64,000 nt of DNA from Pseudomonas triclosanedens (GTDB lineage Bacteria; Pseudomonadota; Gammaproteobacteria; Pseudomonadales; Pseudomonadaceae), in the NCBI RefSeq assembly GCF_026686735.1, contig NZ_CP113432.1, positions 3,275,001-3,339,000 of the forward strand. The letters run 5' to 3'. Positions 17,339 to 26,600 of the stretch are shown here, in pieces (position 1 is the stretch's first letter; each line of letters begins with the position of its first letter). The position numbers and the translations under genes were made by a program. The notes beneath the pieces are model-generated. The model had not been told where the DNA came from. It saw only the letters and a list, made by a program, of their open reading frames with translations, and did no database searches.

Positions 17339-17747
17339 TCTGGAGGGTCAGTTGATCTGAGGCGCGATTTTCCCGGATAGCGCATCCACCAGCAATCGGC
17401 CAAGCCGCTCACTCGATATCCAGCCCCAAAGACCTCGATTTCCTGCCGATCGAAATGCTCCAGCGAAAAGAAACGCCCCGCGCGGCTACCCGGCATATGC
17501 CATATAGCCAGCATATAACCTCACCTATCGGTTCCATTGATTTCAAAATCGGACCCCACTTCGCGCAGCGCAGCCGAAATCCATAAAAATCGTCGAAACT
17601 CCGGGACTTATATATCCGCCAATTTGCCCTACCCCTAAAGCCGTACTAGCTTGAAATGCGAACTGACAAGGATTGTTCGCACCATCATATGTAGTCGCTG
17701 CGTTCCATCCACGGTTCTTTTGGCTTGGATTCAGAATGGAGCGCCTC
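17339..17747. other. Intergenic region between small secreted protein and second autotransporter
   Basis: About 400 bp with divergent genes on either side, so both promoters should lie here. It is more AT-rich than the neighbouring coding DNA, with TATA-like runs near 17495-17515 and 17685-17695. I see no confident operator or RNA. Confidence 0.4.
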
Positions 17748-20700
17748 ATGAGATATACAGAGCTGGCAACCGCATTAAGGGAATTGTCATCGGATATTCG
17801 CATTGCAGCACTACGGGTGGCATTCCGCCGTGGACGAAACTGCACTGGCCCCAGCTCCCTGTTCCGCCCGACTCCGTTGAGCCTCGCCATTCTGGCCGCT
17901 ATCGGCAGTGCATCGGCAAGCGCGGATGAAGTGCCCGTCAATAATTACAGCACTCCCTTCCAGATCCGCGCGGGTGATGAAAAAACCTTCGTTGGCGGCA
18001 CAGTCATCAGCCCCACTCCGCCTTATCCGGCCCAACTGGGCGGAACGGGCATTCAGGTTTTCGGTGGCACCGCCATTCTTGATCCCAAACTCGGCCTGGG
18101 CACCCCAATTCGAATTAACGTAAATGGCGATGCAATTGACGGGCTATATGTCAGTGGCGGATTGATCAACGTGAATCCCGGTGGCACATATATATATGCC
18201 GGGGGTGGCGACGTGCGAGGAATTTATAACGTGGGCACCACGGCGCAAAGCTCACAGTTCGACGGCGCCGATCTTTATATCACCACGGACTACGTCGACT
18301 CATACGCATTGCGTACCTACGGGTCGATGGCGACGACAGTGTTGCGGAACTCCACCCTGACAACGCTGCGCGACGATTCCAAAGGCGCCGAAGTTTGGCA
18401 GGGCGCCAAAGTCGAACTGCGCGACACGGCCATTCTGACCGAGGGCAAAAAGGCATACGGCGTGCACGTTTTCCATAGTGGCAGCGAAGTCCGGACCTCC
18501 GATGGCTCCATCACGACACAAGGCGCGTCGGCTCACGCCGTCACTGTTCAAGCGAGCGGAAAGTTCTCGGGCACCGGCACCGTCGTGCACGCAGAGGGCC
18601 CGAGCGCAATGGGGGTCTATGTCGACAGCAATGGCGTCTTTGCAGCCGATGGAATGAACATACAGTCCGACCATAGCTATGGTGTTTACGCCAATGGAGG
18701 GCAGGTGACGCTGAAGGATACCGAGGTCACCGTCGTGGACCCGAACACTTTTGCGCTCTTCATCAATGGCTCCCCGCCGGCGACCGTTACCGGTGGAGTC
18801 ATCCAGACCCAGGGCAACAACTCGGTGGCAGTACGCAACCAGTCGGGCGCCGTCATGGCCATCAACGGAGCACAAGTGCGTACCGTGGGCCAGGCGTCTT
18901 ACGGTGTGCATGTGGAGGGTTGGGGAACGATCAACCTCGGGCGCGACGGCTCGACCGGCACGCTCGTCAGCACCCAGGGCACGGGGGCCGATGCCGTACG
19001 TGTATCACCCAACGCCACCCGTTTCAGCGCCACGGGCGCCACCTTGCAGACAACCGGGGCGAATGCCCAGGGCCTGCATCTGACCGGCACTGCCGGAACC
19101 GCCGCCAAGGTCTTCGAACTGACCGATACCACGATCGATTCCGCACAAGCCGACGGCATTCACCTGACCGGTGGCCCGGCCACACTCATACTGAGCGGAT
19201 CTTCCATAACGGGCGGCAATGCCGCCATCAATATCGGCACGAACGCTGCCGCAACGGCAGACATCAGCGCGAGCAACACGCAGATCGACGGGCGCATCCT
19301 CACGCAGCCGGGCAGTACGACGAATCTCTCCCTGACGGAGGACAGCCTGTGGAAGGTCACCGGTGACTCCATCGTCACCACACTGAACAACACCGACAGC
19401 ACGATCAATCTGCACCCCGCCGCCGACGTGGCCCAGAACCCGACCAGCGCCGCGTCCTATCGGCGGCTTCAGGTCACCGGCAATTACTTCGGTTCGCAGG
19501 GCCATATAGGAATCAACACCTATCTCAATGCTGGCGGTGCCTTGGCTGCACAGCATACCGACCGCCTGCTGATCGCAGGAGACGCATCGGGTACCAGTTA
19601 TATCCGGGTGACGCCGGTAGCGGGGAGCCCCGGGGGATTGACCACGCTCGACGGGTCGCTGAACGCACACGAAGGGATATCCATCGTGCAGGTAGCGGGA
19701 GAATCCACACAGCGGGCGTTCACGCTGGCCGGCGGCTATGCCGTCACGCACGACTCGCCCTATGCCTATCGCCTGTATGCCTACGGGCCGGGTTCCGTGC
19801 ATGGTGCGGCGGACCCCAGCCAGTCACTGGTCGGCAATGGCGCCAGTTTCTGGGACTATCGGCTGCAAAGCTCATTCGTCACCCCCGACGGCCCTGTAGA
19901 TCCCGATACGCCCTCCCCTGGAGACCCGGATGAAGAAGGCATCATCCCGCCCAACGCGCGCCCGGCCGTCGCACCGCAGGTTGCCGCGTATCTGACGGCA
20001 CCGATTGCCCTGCAGTACGCAACGGTCACCGACCTGGATTCCCTGCATCGGCGGCTGGGCGAAGTCCGCGACGATCGGACGCTAAGCCGGGACACGGGCC
20101 CCGGCGAAATGTTCTTTCGTGCCTATGGCGGTGACTTCGACTACTCCACCGAGCGCAGCTTCAAACAGTTCGGCTATGACGCCAACGGCGACTACAGCGC
20201 CGTCCAGCTTGGCGGGAACCTCTTCAAGATGCGCGACGACATGGGGACCTGGCGTTTTGGCGCAGCGGGCTCGGTGGGTTGGCTGAACTTTTCGCCCGAT
20301 GCGGTCGATGGCAAAAGCACGAGCAAGACAGACATCTATCGCCTCTCCGGTTACGCGACCTACCAGAGCCAGCAGGGATGGTATGTGGATTCCATCCTCT
20401 CTGCCGCCCACTATTCGGGCGACGTCAGGACACAAGCGCGTGGCAAGGTCCTGGACCTGCGCGGCGAAAGTTACGCAGCCTCGGTCGAAGCGGGCTATCC
20501 GTTCGCGCTGAGCGATGACTTCAACCTGGAACCCCAGGTACAAGTGATCGCGCAGCGCCTGCTCTTCGATCGCCGCGAGGACGCCGATGGCCTGGATGTG
20601 AACATCGGCTCGCAGAATCAAGTCACCGGTCGCTTCGGTGCCCGCGTGACTCGCCCGTTCAACGTCGACCTGGGAGGTGTGGTTACGGCATACGTGGGAG

Positions 20701-20921
20701 CGGATGTGATCCACGGGTTCGTCGATGGCGGTACGGTCGCGGTGGGGGATACCGATTTCCGTGCCGGGAAGTATGGAGACTCGCTGCGGCTCGCGGTGGG
20801 CGTCAACGGAACGATGAACGACAAGTTCTCAGTGTATGGCGAGGTGTCTCGCCAGGAAGACATTGGCAGCGCAGGCGTGGAATCCTGGGTATTCAACGGA
20901 GGACTGCGGTACCTGTACTAG
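17748..20921 (+). CDS. Autotransporter (type Va) with extended signal peptide
   Basis: A 1057-residue protein. The first 38 or so residues are charged and precede the hydrophobic core PLSLAILAAIGSASASA, giving the extended signal peptide common in autotransporters. The passenger has beta-helix repeats of the type SxGSxTTQGxxAHAVxV, as in pertactin-like passengers. A Pro/Asp-rich linker (VDPDTPSPGDPDEEG) leads to the C-terminal barrel, about 270 residues, beginning near APQVAAYLTAPIALQYATV and ending NGGLRYLY. I chose ATG 17748, with GGAG at 17738-17741, over ATG 17736 and earlier in-frame codons. It shares only general architecture with the first autotransporter 4 kb upstream, so this is not a recent duplication. 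Target and role are unknown. Confidence 0.9.
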   Translation: MRYTELATALRELSSDIRIAALRVAFRRGRNCTGPSSLFRPTPLSLAILAAIGSASASADEVPVNNYSTPFQIRAGDEKTFVGGTVISPTPPYPAQLGGTGIQVFGGTAILDPKLGLGTPIRINVNGDAIDGLYVSGGLINVNPGGTYIYAGGGDVRGIYNVGTTAQSSQFDGADLYITTDYVDSYALRTYGSMATTVLRNSTLTTLRDDSKGAEVWQGAKVELRDTAILTEGKKAYGVHVFHSGSEVRTSDGSITTQGASAHAVTVQASGKFSGTGTVVHAEGPSAMGVYVDSNGVFAADGMNIQSDHSYGVYANGGQVTLKDTEVTVVDPNTFALFINGSPPATVTGGVIQTQGNNSVAVRNQSGAVMAINGAQVRTVGQASYGVHVEGWGTINLGRDGSTGTLVSTQGTGADAVRVSPNATRFSATGATLQTTGANAQGLHLTGTAGTAAKVFELTDTTIDSAQADGIHLTGGPATLILSGSSITGGNAAINIGTNAAATADISASNTQIDGRILTQPGSTTNLSLTEDSLWKVTGDSIVTTLNNTDSTINLHPAADVAQNPTSAASYRRLQVTGNYFGSQGHIGINTYLNAGGALAAQHTDRLLIAGDASGTSYIRVTPVAGSPGGLTTLDGSLNAHEGISIVQVAGESTQRAFTLAGGYAVTHDSPYAYRLYAYGPGSVHGAADPSQSLVGNGASFWDYRLQSSFVTPDGPVDPDTPSPGDPDEEGIIPPNARPAVAPQVAAYLTAPIALQYATVTDLDSLHRRLGEVRDDRTLSRDTGPGEMFFRAYGGDFDYSTERSFKQFGYDANGDYSAVQLGGNLFKMRDDMGTWRFGAAGSVGWLNFSPDAVDGKSTSKTDIYRLSGYATYQSQQGWYVDSILSAAHYSGDVRTQARGKVLDLRGESYAASVEAGYPFALSDDFNLEPQVQVIAQRLLFDRREDADGLDVNIGSQNQVTGRFGARVTRPFNVDLGGVVTAYVGADVIHGFVDGGTVAVGDTDFRAGKYGDSLRLAVGVNGTMNDKFSVYGEVSRQEDIGSAGVESWVFNGGLRYLY

Positions 20922-20962
20922 AAACGCCCCGCCCTTGCGGTGACGCCAAGGAGCGGCCTGGC

Positions 20963-20995
20963 AGGTCAGGCATGCAGGAAGTGCCTGACCTTTTT
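20963..20995 (+). terminator. Intrinsic terminator after the second autotransporter
   Basis: GGTCAGGCA (20964-20972) pairs with TGCCTGACC (20982-20990) and is followed by TTTTT. It lies about 40 bp after the autotransporter stop. Confidence 0.9.
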
Positions 20996-21096
20996 GCCTG
21001 CGAGGCTGACAGCAGCGGAACCTCCCGATGCTCCCGGGCGCTACAATGGCGCCCGCGCCGATTCCCCGGATCGGGCACGCACGGAGCCAGCTTCAG

Positions 21097-21786
21097 ATGT
21101 TCACCCTCGCCCACCTCGACACCTCCCCGCCCGAATCCCTGAAGAATCAGGTTCTACAGATGATGGTGGACTACTTCAGCGACGTCAGCCCGGTGCCGCT
21201 CACGCCCAGCAATCCGCTTTTCCAGTTGTACCAGTACGTGATCGGCTACGAGACACACCTGTATCTGCAAGCCATGAACGCAGCGTCGGAAGGCACTGCG
21301 AGGCTGATCCTGGCGCTGGACGATGAAGATCCCTCACAGGTGCTTGGGTTTGCGCTCTACCTGCCGAGCCTGGACGATACCGAAGCCGCCACGCTGGCCT
21401 ATGTCGCCGTCAGGGACAGCCACCGCCGGCGAGGTATTGGTCGAGCCATGCTGCAACGTGTAGTCCGGCAGCGGCCCCATGTCGAGCTGGCCTGTGCGGC
21501 GGACAAAGTGCCGATCTTCGAGTCGATGGGGTTTCACGTACTGGCAGCACAAGGGCCGCACGTGCTGCTCAATACCCGAGACCATCGCTCGGACGGCATG
21601 GTGGCAGTGCAGGACCTGGCACCGATATACCAATCGAGGGAAGTGCGGCAGATCCATGCCTACCTGTTGCAACAACACGGCAAGAAGGCCATGAGCGAAG
21701 CCGAGAAAAAGCGTGATCGCCTGCTCGACCAGATGGCCTACCAGGCCCAGGTACTGGTCAAGGAGCGCTTCCCCACTCTGCACTGA
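21097..21786 (+). CDS. GNAT family N-acetyltransferase
   Basis: A 229-residue protein. The acetyl-CoA binding motif A is VAVRDSHRRRGIGRAML, with the RRRGIG pyrophosphate loop, at about 110-125, and the preceding strand is TLAYVAV. It has an additional C-terminal helical region of about 65 residues rich in Lys and Gln (AMSEAEKKRDRLLDQM) beyond the usual GNAT core. Such enzymes acetylate amines of proteins, antibiotics or metabolites; the acceptor is unknown. I chose ATG 21097 with GGAG 10 nt upstream. It is a single-gene unit behind the autotransporter terminator. Confidence 0.85.
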   Translation: MFTLAHLDTSPPESLKNQVLQMMVDYFSDVSPVPLTPSNPLFQLYQYVIGYETHLYLQAMNAASEGTARLILALDDEDPSQVLGFALYLPSLDDTEAATLAYVAVRDSHRRRGIGRAMLQRVVRQRPHVELACAADKVPIFESMGFHVLAAQGPHVLLNTRDHRSDGMVAVQDLAPIYQSREVRQIHAYLLQQHGKKAMSEAEKKRDRLLDQMAYQAQVLVKERFPTLH

Positions 21787-22038
21787 TGATCGAACCCAGC
21801 CAGGAAGCCTTGGCCGGGCAATCGCCCCGGATCAGACGTGAAAGAGAGCGCCGGGCGCAGCATGCTGATTCCGCTGGAACCCTTGTCGACCGGTGAACAC
21901 CTTGCGGCCCGAGGCATTGCGACCGAGGCGGCGAAGCAGGCCCGGAGCCCCCGCCGCGAAGTCCCTGGCGTATTCATTCGATGGTTTGCATCGCCTGGAG
22001 GAGGAAGGCGTCGACGCCGGGCCGACGCCGTGCAGCCA

Positions 22039-22290
22039 TTATCCGCAGCAGCAACCTCGCTGCCCTTGAGCCGGCGCCTTTGCGGCGGCGCTGAGGACGG
22101 AGCCGGGAGTGTAGCCTGCGCTGCGCACAGCCTCGAGCAGGTCGCTGGCCGCGGCCGAGGATTCGATATCGAGGCGACGCGCTGGCAGATCGACCTTCAC
22201 CGTTGCGCCTGCATCCACCGCAGCGATTGCCTTGCGCAGAGTGGACTCGCAGTGGCCGCAGGTCATGTCTTTGACTTCGATGCTGATCAT
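22039..22290 (-). CDS. HMA-domain metal chaperone (CopZ-like)
   Basis: An 83-residue protein consisting of one heavy-metal-associated domain. The metal-binding motif is DMTCGHCEST (Cys-Gly-His-Cys, an MxCxxC site), followed by a predicted ferredoxin-like fold to about residue 66 (SAGYTP). A C-terminal tail ends RGCCCG, an extra cysteine cluster that most CopZ-type chaperones lack. It would bind Cu(I) in the cytoplasm and pass it to an ATPase or regulator. The start is ATG 22290 with GGAG 10 nt upstream. Directly in front is a CueR-type dyad, so copper induction is likely. It lies downstream of a P-type ATPase but has its own promoter, so it need not serve that pump. Confidence 0.88.
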   Translation of the reverse strand: MISIEVKDMTCGHCESTLRKAIAAVDAGATVKVDLPARRLDIESSAAASDLLEAVRSAGYTPGSVLSAAAKAPAQGQRGCCCG

Positions 22291-22331
22291 GTATTGAGAC
22301 TCCGGTTGAGTAGTTGACGGAACCAGTCTCA

Positions 22332-22355
22332 ACCTTGACATCATGGCAAGGTCAA
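22332..22355 (-). promoter_or_regulatory. CueR/MerR-type promoter-operator
   Basis: On the + strand ACCTTGAC-N5-GGCAAGGT is an imperfect dyad matching the CueR/HmrR operator. Read on the - strand it begins with a -35 hexamer TTGACC (22350-22355), with the dyad filling the long spacer, the arrangement used by MerR-family activators. It is about 42 bp upstream of the HMA-domain gene. No MerR-family gene is in the window, so the regulator must be encoded elsewhere. Confidence 0.7.
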
Positions 22356-22455
22356 CACATTCAGCAAAAATATCTGGCGACCTCGACCTCGCGGGGTGAC
22401 CGCGACGACAGCGGCGGAAACGATGTATGCCGGTGTGCCCACCCGATAGCCCTGT

Positions 22456-24462
22456 CTAACTGCCGGGCAGCACCCCATCCAGCCTCTCTGACGCTCCGCC
22501 GCCCAGTTGCCGCGGCGCCGCTACGTTGCGCTCCGGGAGCTTCTCGTCATAGCGCAGCAGGCGGCCGGCATTGGCCAGCACCAGCAGCGTGCTGAGGTTG
22601 TGCAACAGCGCCGCGACCATCGCACCAGCCGCCCCCAGCAGACCGAAGGCTGCCGCCACCACGATGGCGAGCGTCCAACCCAGGCCAATCAGCACGTTCA
22701 CCTGCAGCGTGCGCCGGCACAGGCGGCTCAGGCGGATGCAGGTGCCCAGCCGGCGCAGGTCGCCATTGATCAGCACGATATCCGCCGCCGCCAGGGCGAT
22801 ATCCGCGCCGCCCGCGCCCATCGCCACGCCGACCACGCCAGCCTTGAGCGCCAGCGAATCGTTGATGCCGTCGCCGACCACCAGCGGGCGGAAGCCGACC
22901 TCAAGTTCCTGGTTCACTTGCCGCAACTTGTCCTCGGGCAGCGCCTGCGCCACGACGCTGGTGATGCCGACCTGCCCGGCGATGGTTTCAGCCACGCTGC
23001 GCCGGTCTCCGGTCAGCAGCAACTGACGGCGCAGGCCCAGTTCGCGCAATTGCTGCATTGCCTCGGCAGACTCTGCGCGCACGTTGTCCGCCAGCAGCAG
23101 CCAGGCGAGGAAGCGGCCATTCAGCGCCAGCCCGGCGATAGGCCCTTCGTGCAAGGGAATCGGTGGCATGGCAATGCCCAACTGCTGGAACAGCTCCGGA
23201 CGCCCCAGCGCCGCCTCGCCCCCGCTCGTTCGAGCGACCACGCCGAAACCCTGGCGCTCATGGAGTTCGTTCAGCGGCAGTTGCCGCTCATGAGGCACCA
23301 GTGCCGCCAGTGCCCGGCTCACCGGGTGGCTGCTGGCCGCACCGAGGCTGGCGGCCAGTTGCATGACGTCGGCTTCCGACTCCGCCGCCGCTTCCACGAT
23401 GACACTGTGCAGGCGCAGGTCGCCATAGGTCAGCGTTCCGGTCTTGTCGATCACCAGCGAGGAGAGGTCGGCCAGTTCTTCGAGGAAGGCAGAGCCGCGT
23501 ATCAGGATGCCGTGGCGCGCCGCGACGGCAATACCGGCAACCGCCGTGGCCGGTGCCGACAGCACCAGCGCGCATGGGCACGCGGCCACCAGCACCGCAA
23601 GCATCGCCTGGGCATCGCTGGTGATGAACCAGGTCACGGCGGCGATCAGCAGGACCAGCAGCAGATAGCGGCCCGCATAGCGTTCGAGCAGGCGGGTGAT
23701 GGGCGGCTTGGCCTGTTCCGCACGCTGCATGAGCGCGATCACCTTGCCCAGCGTGGAGTCGTCGCCAGTGCGTGTCACTTCTACACGGAGCAGGCCGTCG
23801 AGGTTGATCGCGCCACCATAGATATCGGCGCCCGCAGCCACCTCCACCGGCACCGCTTCACCCGTGATGGGCGCGGTATCCAGGCTGGCCTGCCCTTCGA
23901 GTACCCGGCCATCGGCCGGCACGCGGTCGCCTGCGCGGACCTCCACCTGGTCTCCCGCCTTCAGGCGGGCGTTGTCAACCTCGCGCACCTGCCCATCGGC
24001 CTCGATGAGGCGCGCCTGACTGCGCGTCAGGCGTCCCAGCGCCTCGATCGCCTCCTGCGAGCCGAGCACGCTGCGCTCTTCGAGCACGTGGCCGAAGATC
24101 ATGATGATCGGCAGCAACGCCGCGGTGGCCAGGTCGCCGGTAGCCCAGGCACCCAGCATGGCCAGGCCGATGAGTTGGTCGGTGATGCCGTGAAGGCTCG
24201 GCTGGCGCAGGCTGTGCCAGGCCGAGCGGAGGACAGGAATGGCCACCAGCAGGGAAGCGACGCCCAGCAGCAATTGGGTAACGCCCTCCTGGGCAGGCGC
24301 CAGCCAACGCCAGATCAACCCCAGGACCAGCAGCCCCAGGGCAAGCATCGCCAGGCTCAACTGGCGCGCGGCACTCCGGCGCTCGTCGGCGGACAGCAGC
24401 CCGGAGGTGAGATGCGTGTGGGCATGATGGTGATGGCCATGCCCGTGGTGGTGAGCGCTCAT
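22456..24462 (-). CDS. hmtA: P1B-type heavy-metal ATPase (HmtA-like)
   Basis: A 668-residue P-type ATPase. The N-terminus is extremely His-rich (MSAHHHGHGHHHHAHTH) in place of the usual HMA domains. It has the Cys-Pro-Cys membrane site (AACPCALVLSAPAT, about 295-297), the phosphorylated Asp339 in DKTGTLT, the HP locus SHPVSRAL and the hinge GDGINDS. These features fit a Zn/Cu-type P1B ATPase. The linked SPFH genes and Zur-like site match my recollection of the P. aeruginosa PA2435 (HmtA) locus, a reported Zn/Cu importer; this is family knowledge and needs alignment. AGGAGG 8 nt upstream of ATG 24462 sets the start. It is probably the last gene of the SPFH operon. Confidence 0.8.
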   Translation of the reverse strand: MSAHHHGHGHHHHAHTHLTSGLLSADERRSAARQLSLAMLALGLLVLGLIWRWLAPAQEGVTQLLLGVASLLVAIPVLRSAWHSLRQPSLHGITDQLIGLAMLGAWATGDLATAALLPIIMIFGHVLEERSVLGSQEAIEALGRLTRSQARLIEADGQVREVDNARLKAGDQVEVRAGDRVPADGRVLEGQASLDTAPITGEAVPVEVAAGADIYGGAINLDGLLRVEVTRTGDDSTLGKVIALMQRAEQAKPPITRLLERYAGRYLLLVLLIAAVTWFITSDAQAMLAVLVAACPCALVLSAPATAVAGIAVAARHGILIRGSAFLEELADLSSLVIDKTGTLTYGDLRLHSVIVEAAAESEADVMQLAASLGAASSHPVSRALAALVPHERQLPLNELHERQGFGVVARTSGGEAALGRPELFQQLGIAMPPIPLHEGPIAGLALNGRFLAWLLLADNVRAESAEAMQQLRELGLRRQLLLTGDRRSVAETIAGQVGITSVVAQALPEDKLRQVNQELEVGFRPLVVGDGINDSLALKAGVVGVAMGAGGADIALAAADIVLINGDLRRLGTCIRLSRLCRRTLQVNVLIGLGWTLAIVVAAAFGLLGAAGAMVAALLHNLSTLLVLANAGRLLRYDEKLPERNVAAPRQLGGGASERLDGVLPGS

Positions 24463-24520
24463 ACCGGGCGCCTCCTGCAAAGAGAGTTTGGCACTGGCGC
24501 CGGACGGAAGGACGGTTCGA

Positions 24521-25564
24521 TCACGGCTTCGGCCCCGGTACGATCAAGCGCCCGGCGTCGTCGGGGTTCACCGCGCTCACCGAGCCGGCACGGGAAAGAA
24601 TGGCCGGTACACGCTCGCGGTAGAGACGCAGCAACAGTTCCGGGCCCTGCTGCCGGGACAGGCCGACGATGCTCGCTGTGTCGGCGCGGGCGCGGGACAG
24701 CCGTTCGGTCGCCTCGGCCTGTGCTACCTGGACCGTGCGGTCGGCGGATTGAGTGGCCTGCTGGAGCTGCCGCGCCGCTTCATTGCGGGCCTTGGCGACG
24801 GCCTGCTCGGCCTGTTGGCTGGCCGTCAGCACGGCGTTGAAGGCGCTAACCGCCGACAGCGGCAGCGACGACTGCACATCGACCCGTACCACTTCGATGC
24901 CCAGGCCGGCGCCGGCCTCGCGCAATCGCGCCAGGCTGCCATTGATACCCTGCTGCAGGTCGCCGCGCAGCCGCTCGCGGCGCTCCGCCAGGCTGGCATC
25001 GCCACCGACCAGTTCGGGGCGCGCGACGAGGATGGCGTCCATGTCGCGGGACGCACAAACCTGCACCGCATTGCGCTCCACGAGGCGGTCCAGTGCCGGC
25101 TCCACATGCGGCCCCTGGAGTGCGAAGGCATAAGGATCGCTGACCTTGTAGAACACCTGGACGTCCAGTTGCACCGTCCCCGAATCACCAGTGAGCAAAA
25201 AACCCGAGCCGGCCGTGGCATCGTTGGCCAGCGATCCGTCGTAGTCGGACTTCTGCGCAAGCTCCGAACGCAGCAGCAGCTCCACCCGGCGCTCCGTTAC
25301 CCGTCCCGCCGACGGCAGCATCACAACCTGCTCGAACGGTCGCGGCCAGGCCAGCAGCAGGCCGGCGTTCTGGATACGGTCCTGGGCTCCCAGCCGCAGC
25401 ACTACCGCACGACTCTCCGGCCCCACCTCGCGAACGTTGCCGAACAGCCAGCCCAGAGCCGCCAGCAACGTCACCGCGTACAACGCGATGAAACCGATGC
25501 GTCCGGCTTGCAACCAGGGCCCGCCCGCAGTTTCGCGTGCCCTTCCCCGCTGAGCGCTACTCAT
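24521..25564 (-). CDS. SPFH-domain protein, HflC-like (third of three)
   Basis: A 347-residue membrane protein with one N-terminal transmembrane segment (IGFIALYAVTLLAALGWLF) followed by an SPFH/band-7 domain beginning VGPESRAVVLRLGAQ. A long Ala/Arg/Gln/Glu-rich helix (about 245-310) should form the coiled coil typical of HflK/HflC and stomatins. The ATG at 25564 overlaps the end of the preceding gene by 8 bp, so they are coupled; longer in-frame starts would overlap it much more. HflK/HflC homologues form large inner-membrane assemblies around the FtsH protease. This copy is linked to metal transport rather than to hflX. Function is inferred from family only. Confidence 0.85.
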   Translation of the reverse strand: MSSAQRGRARETAGGPWLQAGRIGFIALYAVTLLAALGWLFGNVREVGPESRAVVLRLGAQDRIQNAGLLLAWPRPFEQVVMLPSAGRVTERRVELLLRSELAQKSDYDGSLANDATAGSGFLLTGDSGTVQLDVQVFYKVSDPYAFALQGPHVEPALDRLVERNAVQVCASRDMDAILVARPELVGGDASLAERRERLRGDLQQGINGSLARLREAGAGLGIEVVRVDVQSSLPLSAVSAFNAVLTASQQAEQAVAKARNEAARQLQQATQSADRTVQVAQAEATERLSRARADTASIVGLSRQQGPELLLRLYRERVPAILSRAGSVSAVNPDDAGRLIVPGPKP

Positions 25565-26600
25565 GGTCGTGACCGGCGCCGGCGTGGGCAGGAAGCGCAG
25601 GTCCGTCGACCAGGACACGGAACGGCGCCGCATCGGTGCGCAACACCAGCCGCGTGTTCGGCGTGACAATGGTGCCGAGCGTATCGAGGGAGCGCAGCAG
25701 GTTGTAGAGCTCCGGCGCGCCGGCATAGGCCTTGCCGTAGATTTCCGCCGCCTGGACCTGCGACTGCGCCTGGATCTCGGCGGCCTTCACATTCGCGTCG
25801 GCTTCCATTATCCGCGCATCGCGTTCGGCGGCGGACTGGATCTCGGCGGCTTTGCGCTTGCCTTCGGCGGTGCGCTCGGTGGCGATGGTCTCGCGCTCGG
25901 CGCGCATGCGATCGACCGTAGCGTCGAGCGTCACCTTGGGCAGGGTCAGGCGCTCGATCCCCACCTGGACGACCCGCACCCCATAGGTGTCGATGAGTTG
26001 CCGTTCGATCTGCTCGCGCAGCCGTTGCTCGAAGGCGTCGATGCGCACGCGGCTCGCGTCCACGTTGACCAGGTCGGCAAGCTCGAAGCCACTGGCGGTG
26101 GTTTCCAGCGCCGAACCGACCAGCGTGCGGATCTGCCGAGCGGCCTCGTCCGGCTGATTCTGCACGGCGCGCATGAAACGCTGGATGCTTTCCGAATCCG
26201 GCGCCACCTGCCAGGCGATATAGGCCTGCACGATGATCCGCAGACCATCGCGGGTACCGACATCCTGCAAGCCGCTGGAGGTGGTCCGCAACCGCAGGTC
26301 CACCGGCACCGCCGCCTCGAACGGCAGCGGCCAGCGCCACGCCAGGCCCGGATCGGTCAGCACCCGCGCGGGATTGCCGAAGCGCGTGATGACGGTCGCC
26401 TCGCCGACGCGGACCTGGACGAAACACGCCGTCGCGGCCATCGCCAGCACCAGCAGCGCCGCCATGCCGATTCGTCGCCAGGCCGGCCCTGCGGGGCTGT
26501 CAGGCCCGTCGTGGGAATGCCCCTGGTGGGAATGATCGTGGGAGTGCTGGTGAGCATGGCCATGGGCGCAATCGTGGGCATGCGTGGAGTTCGAGCTCAA
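25557..26600 (-). CDS. SPFH-domain protein with His-rich ends, HflC/HflK-like (second of three)
   Basis: A 347-residue protein. The first 34 residues are a His/Asp-rich segment with repeated HxH units, the chain ends HAGAGHDHE, and one transmembrane helix (MAALLVLAMAATACFVQV) separates the N-terminal His segment from an SPFH domain (VGEATVITRFGNPARVL). Residues about 225-285 form a charged coiled coil (ETIATERTAEGKRKAAEIQS). His-rich tails on a band-7 protein suggest zinc or copper binding and match its location beside a His-rich P-type ATPase. Start and stop overlap both neighbours, 4 bp with the first SPFH gene and 8 bp with the third. The His segment is expected on the cytoplasmic side and the SPFH domain in the periplasm, as for HflK/HflC; that topology is inferred. 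Confidence 0.87.
   Translation of the reverse strand: MSSNSTHAHDCAHGHAHQHSHDHSHQGHSHDGPDSPAGPAWRRIGMAALLVLAMAATACFVQVRVGEATVITRFGNPARVLTDPGLAWRWPLPFEAAVPVDLRLRTTSSGLQDVGTRDGLRIIVQAYIAWQVAPDSESIQRFMRAVQNQPDEAARQIRTLVGSALETTASGFELADLVNVDASRVRIDAFEQRLREQIERQLIDTYGVRVVQVGIERLTLPKVTLDATVDRMRAERETIATERTAEGKRKAAEIQSAAERDARIMEADANVKAAEIQAQSQVQAAEIYGKAYAGAPELYNLLRSLDTLGTIVTPNTRLVLRTDAAPFRVLVDGPALPAHAGAGHDHE

Noticed and set aside
22507..24840. A 777-codon open frame antisense to the P-type ATPase gene
   Set aside because: The ATPase has all catalytic motifs in order; the opposite frame has none.
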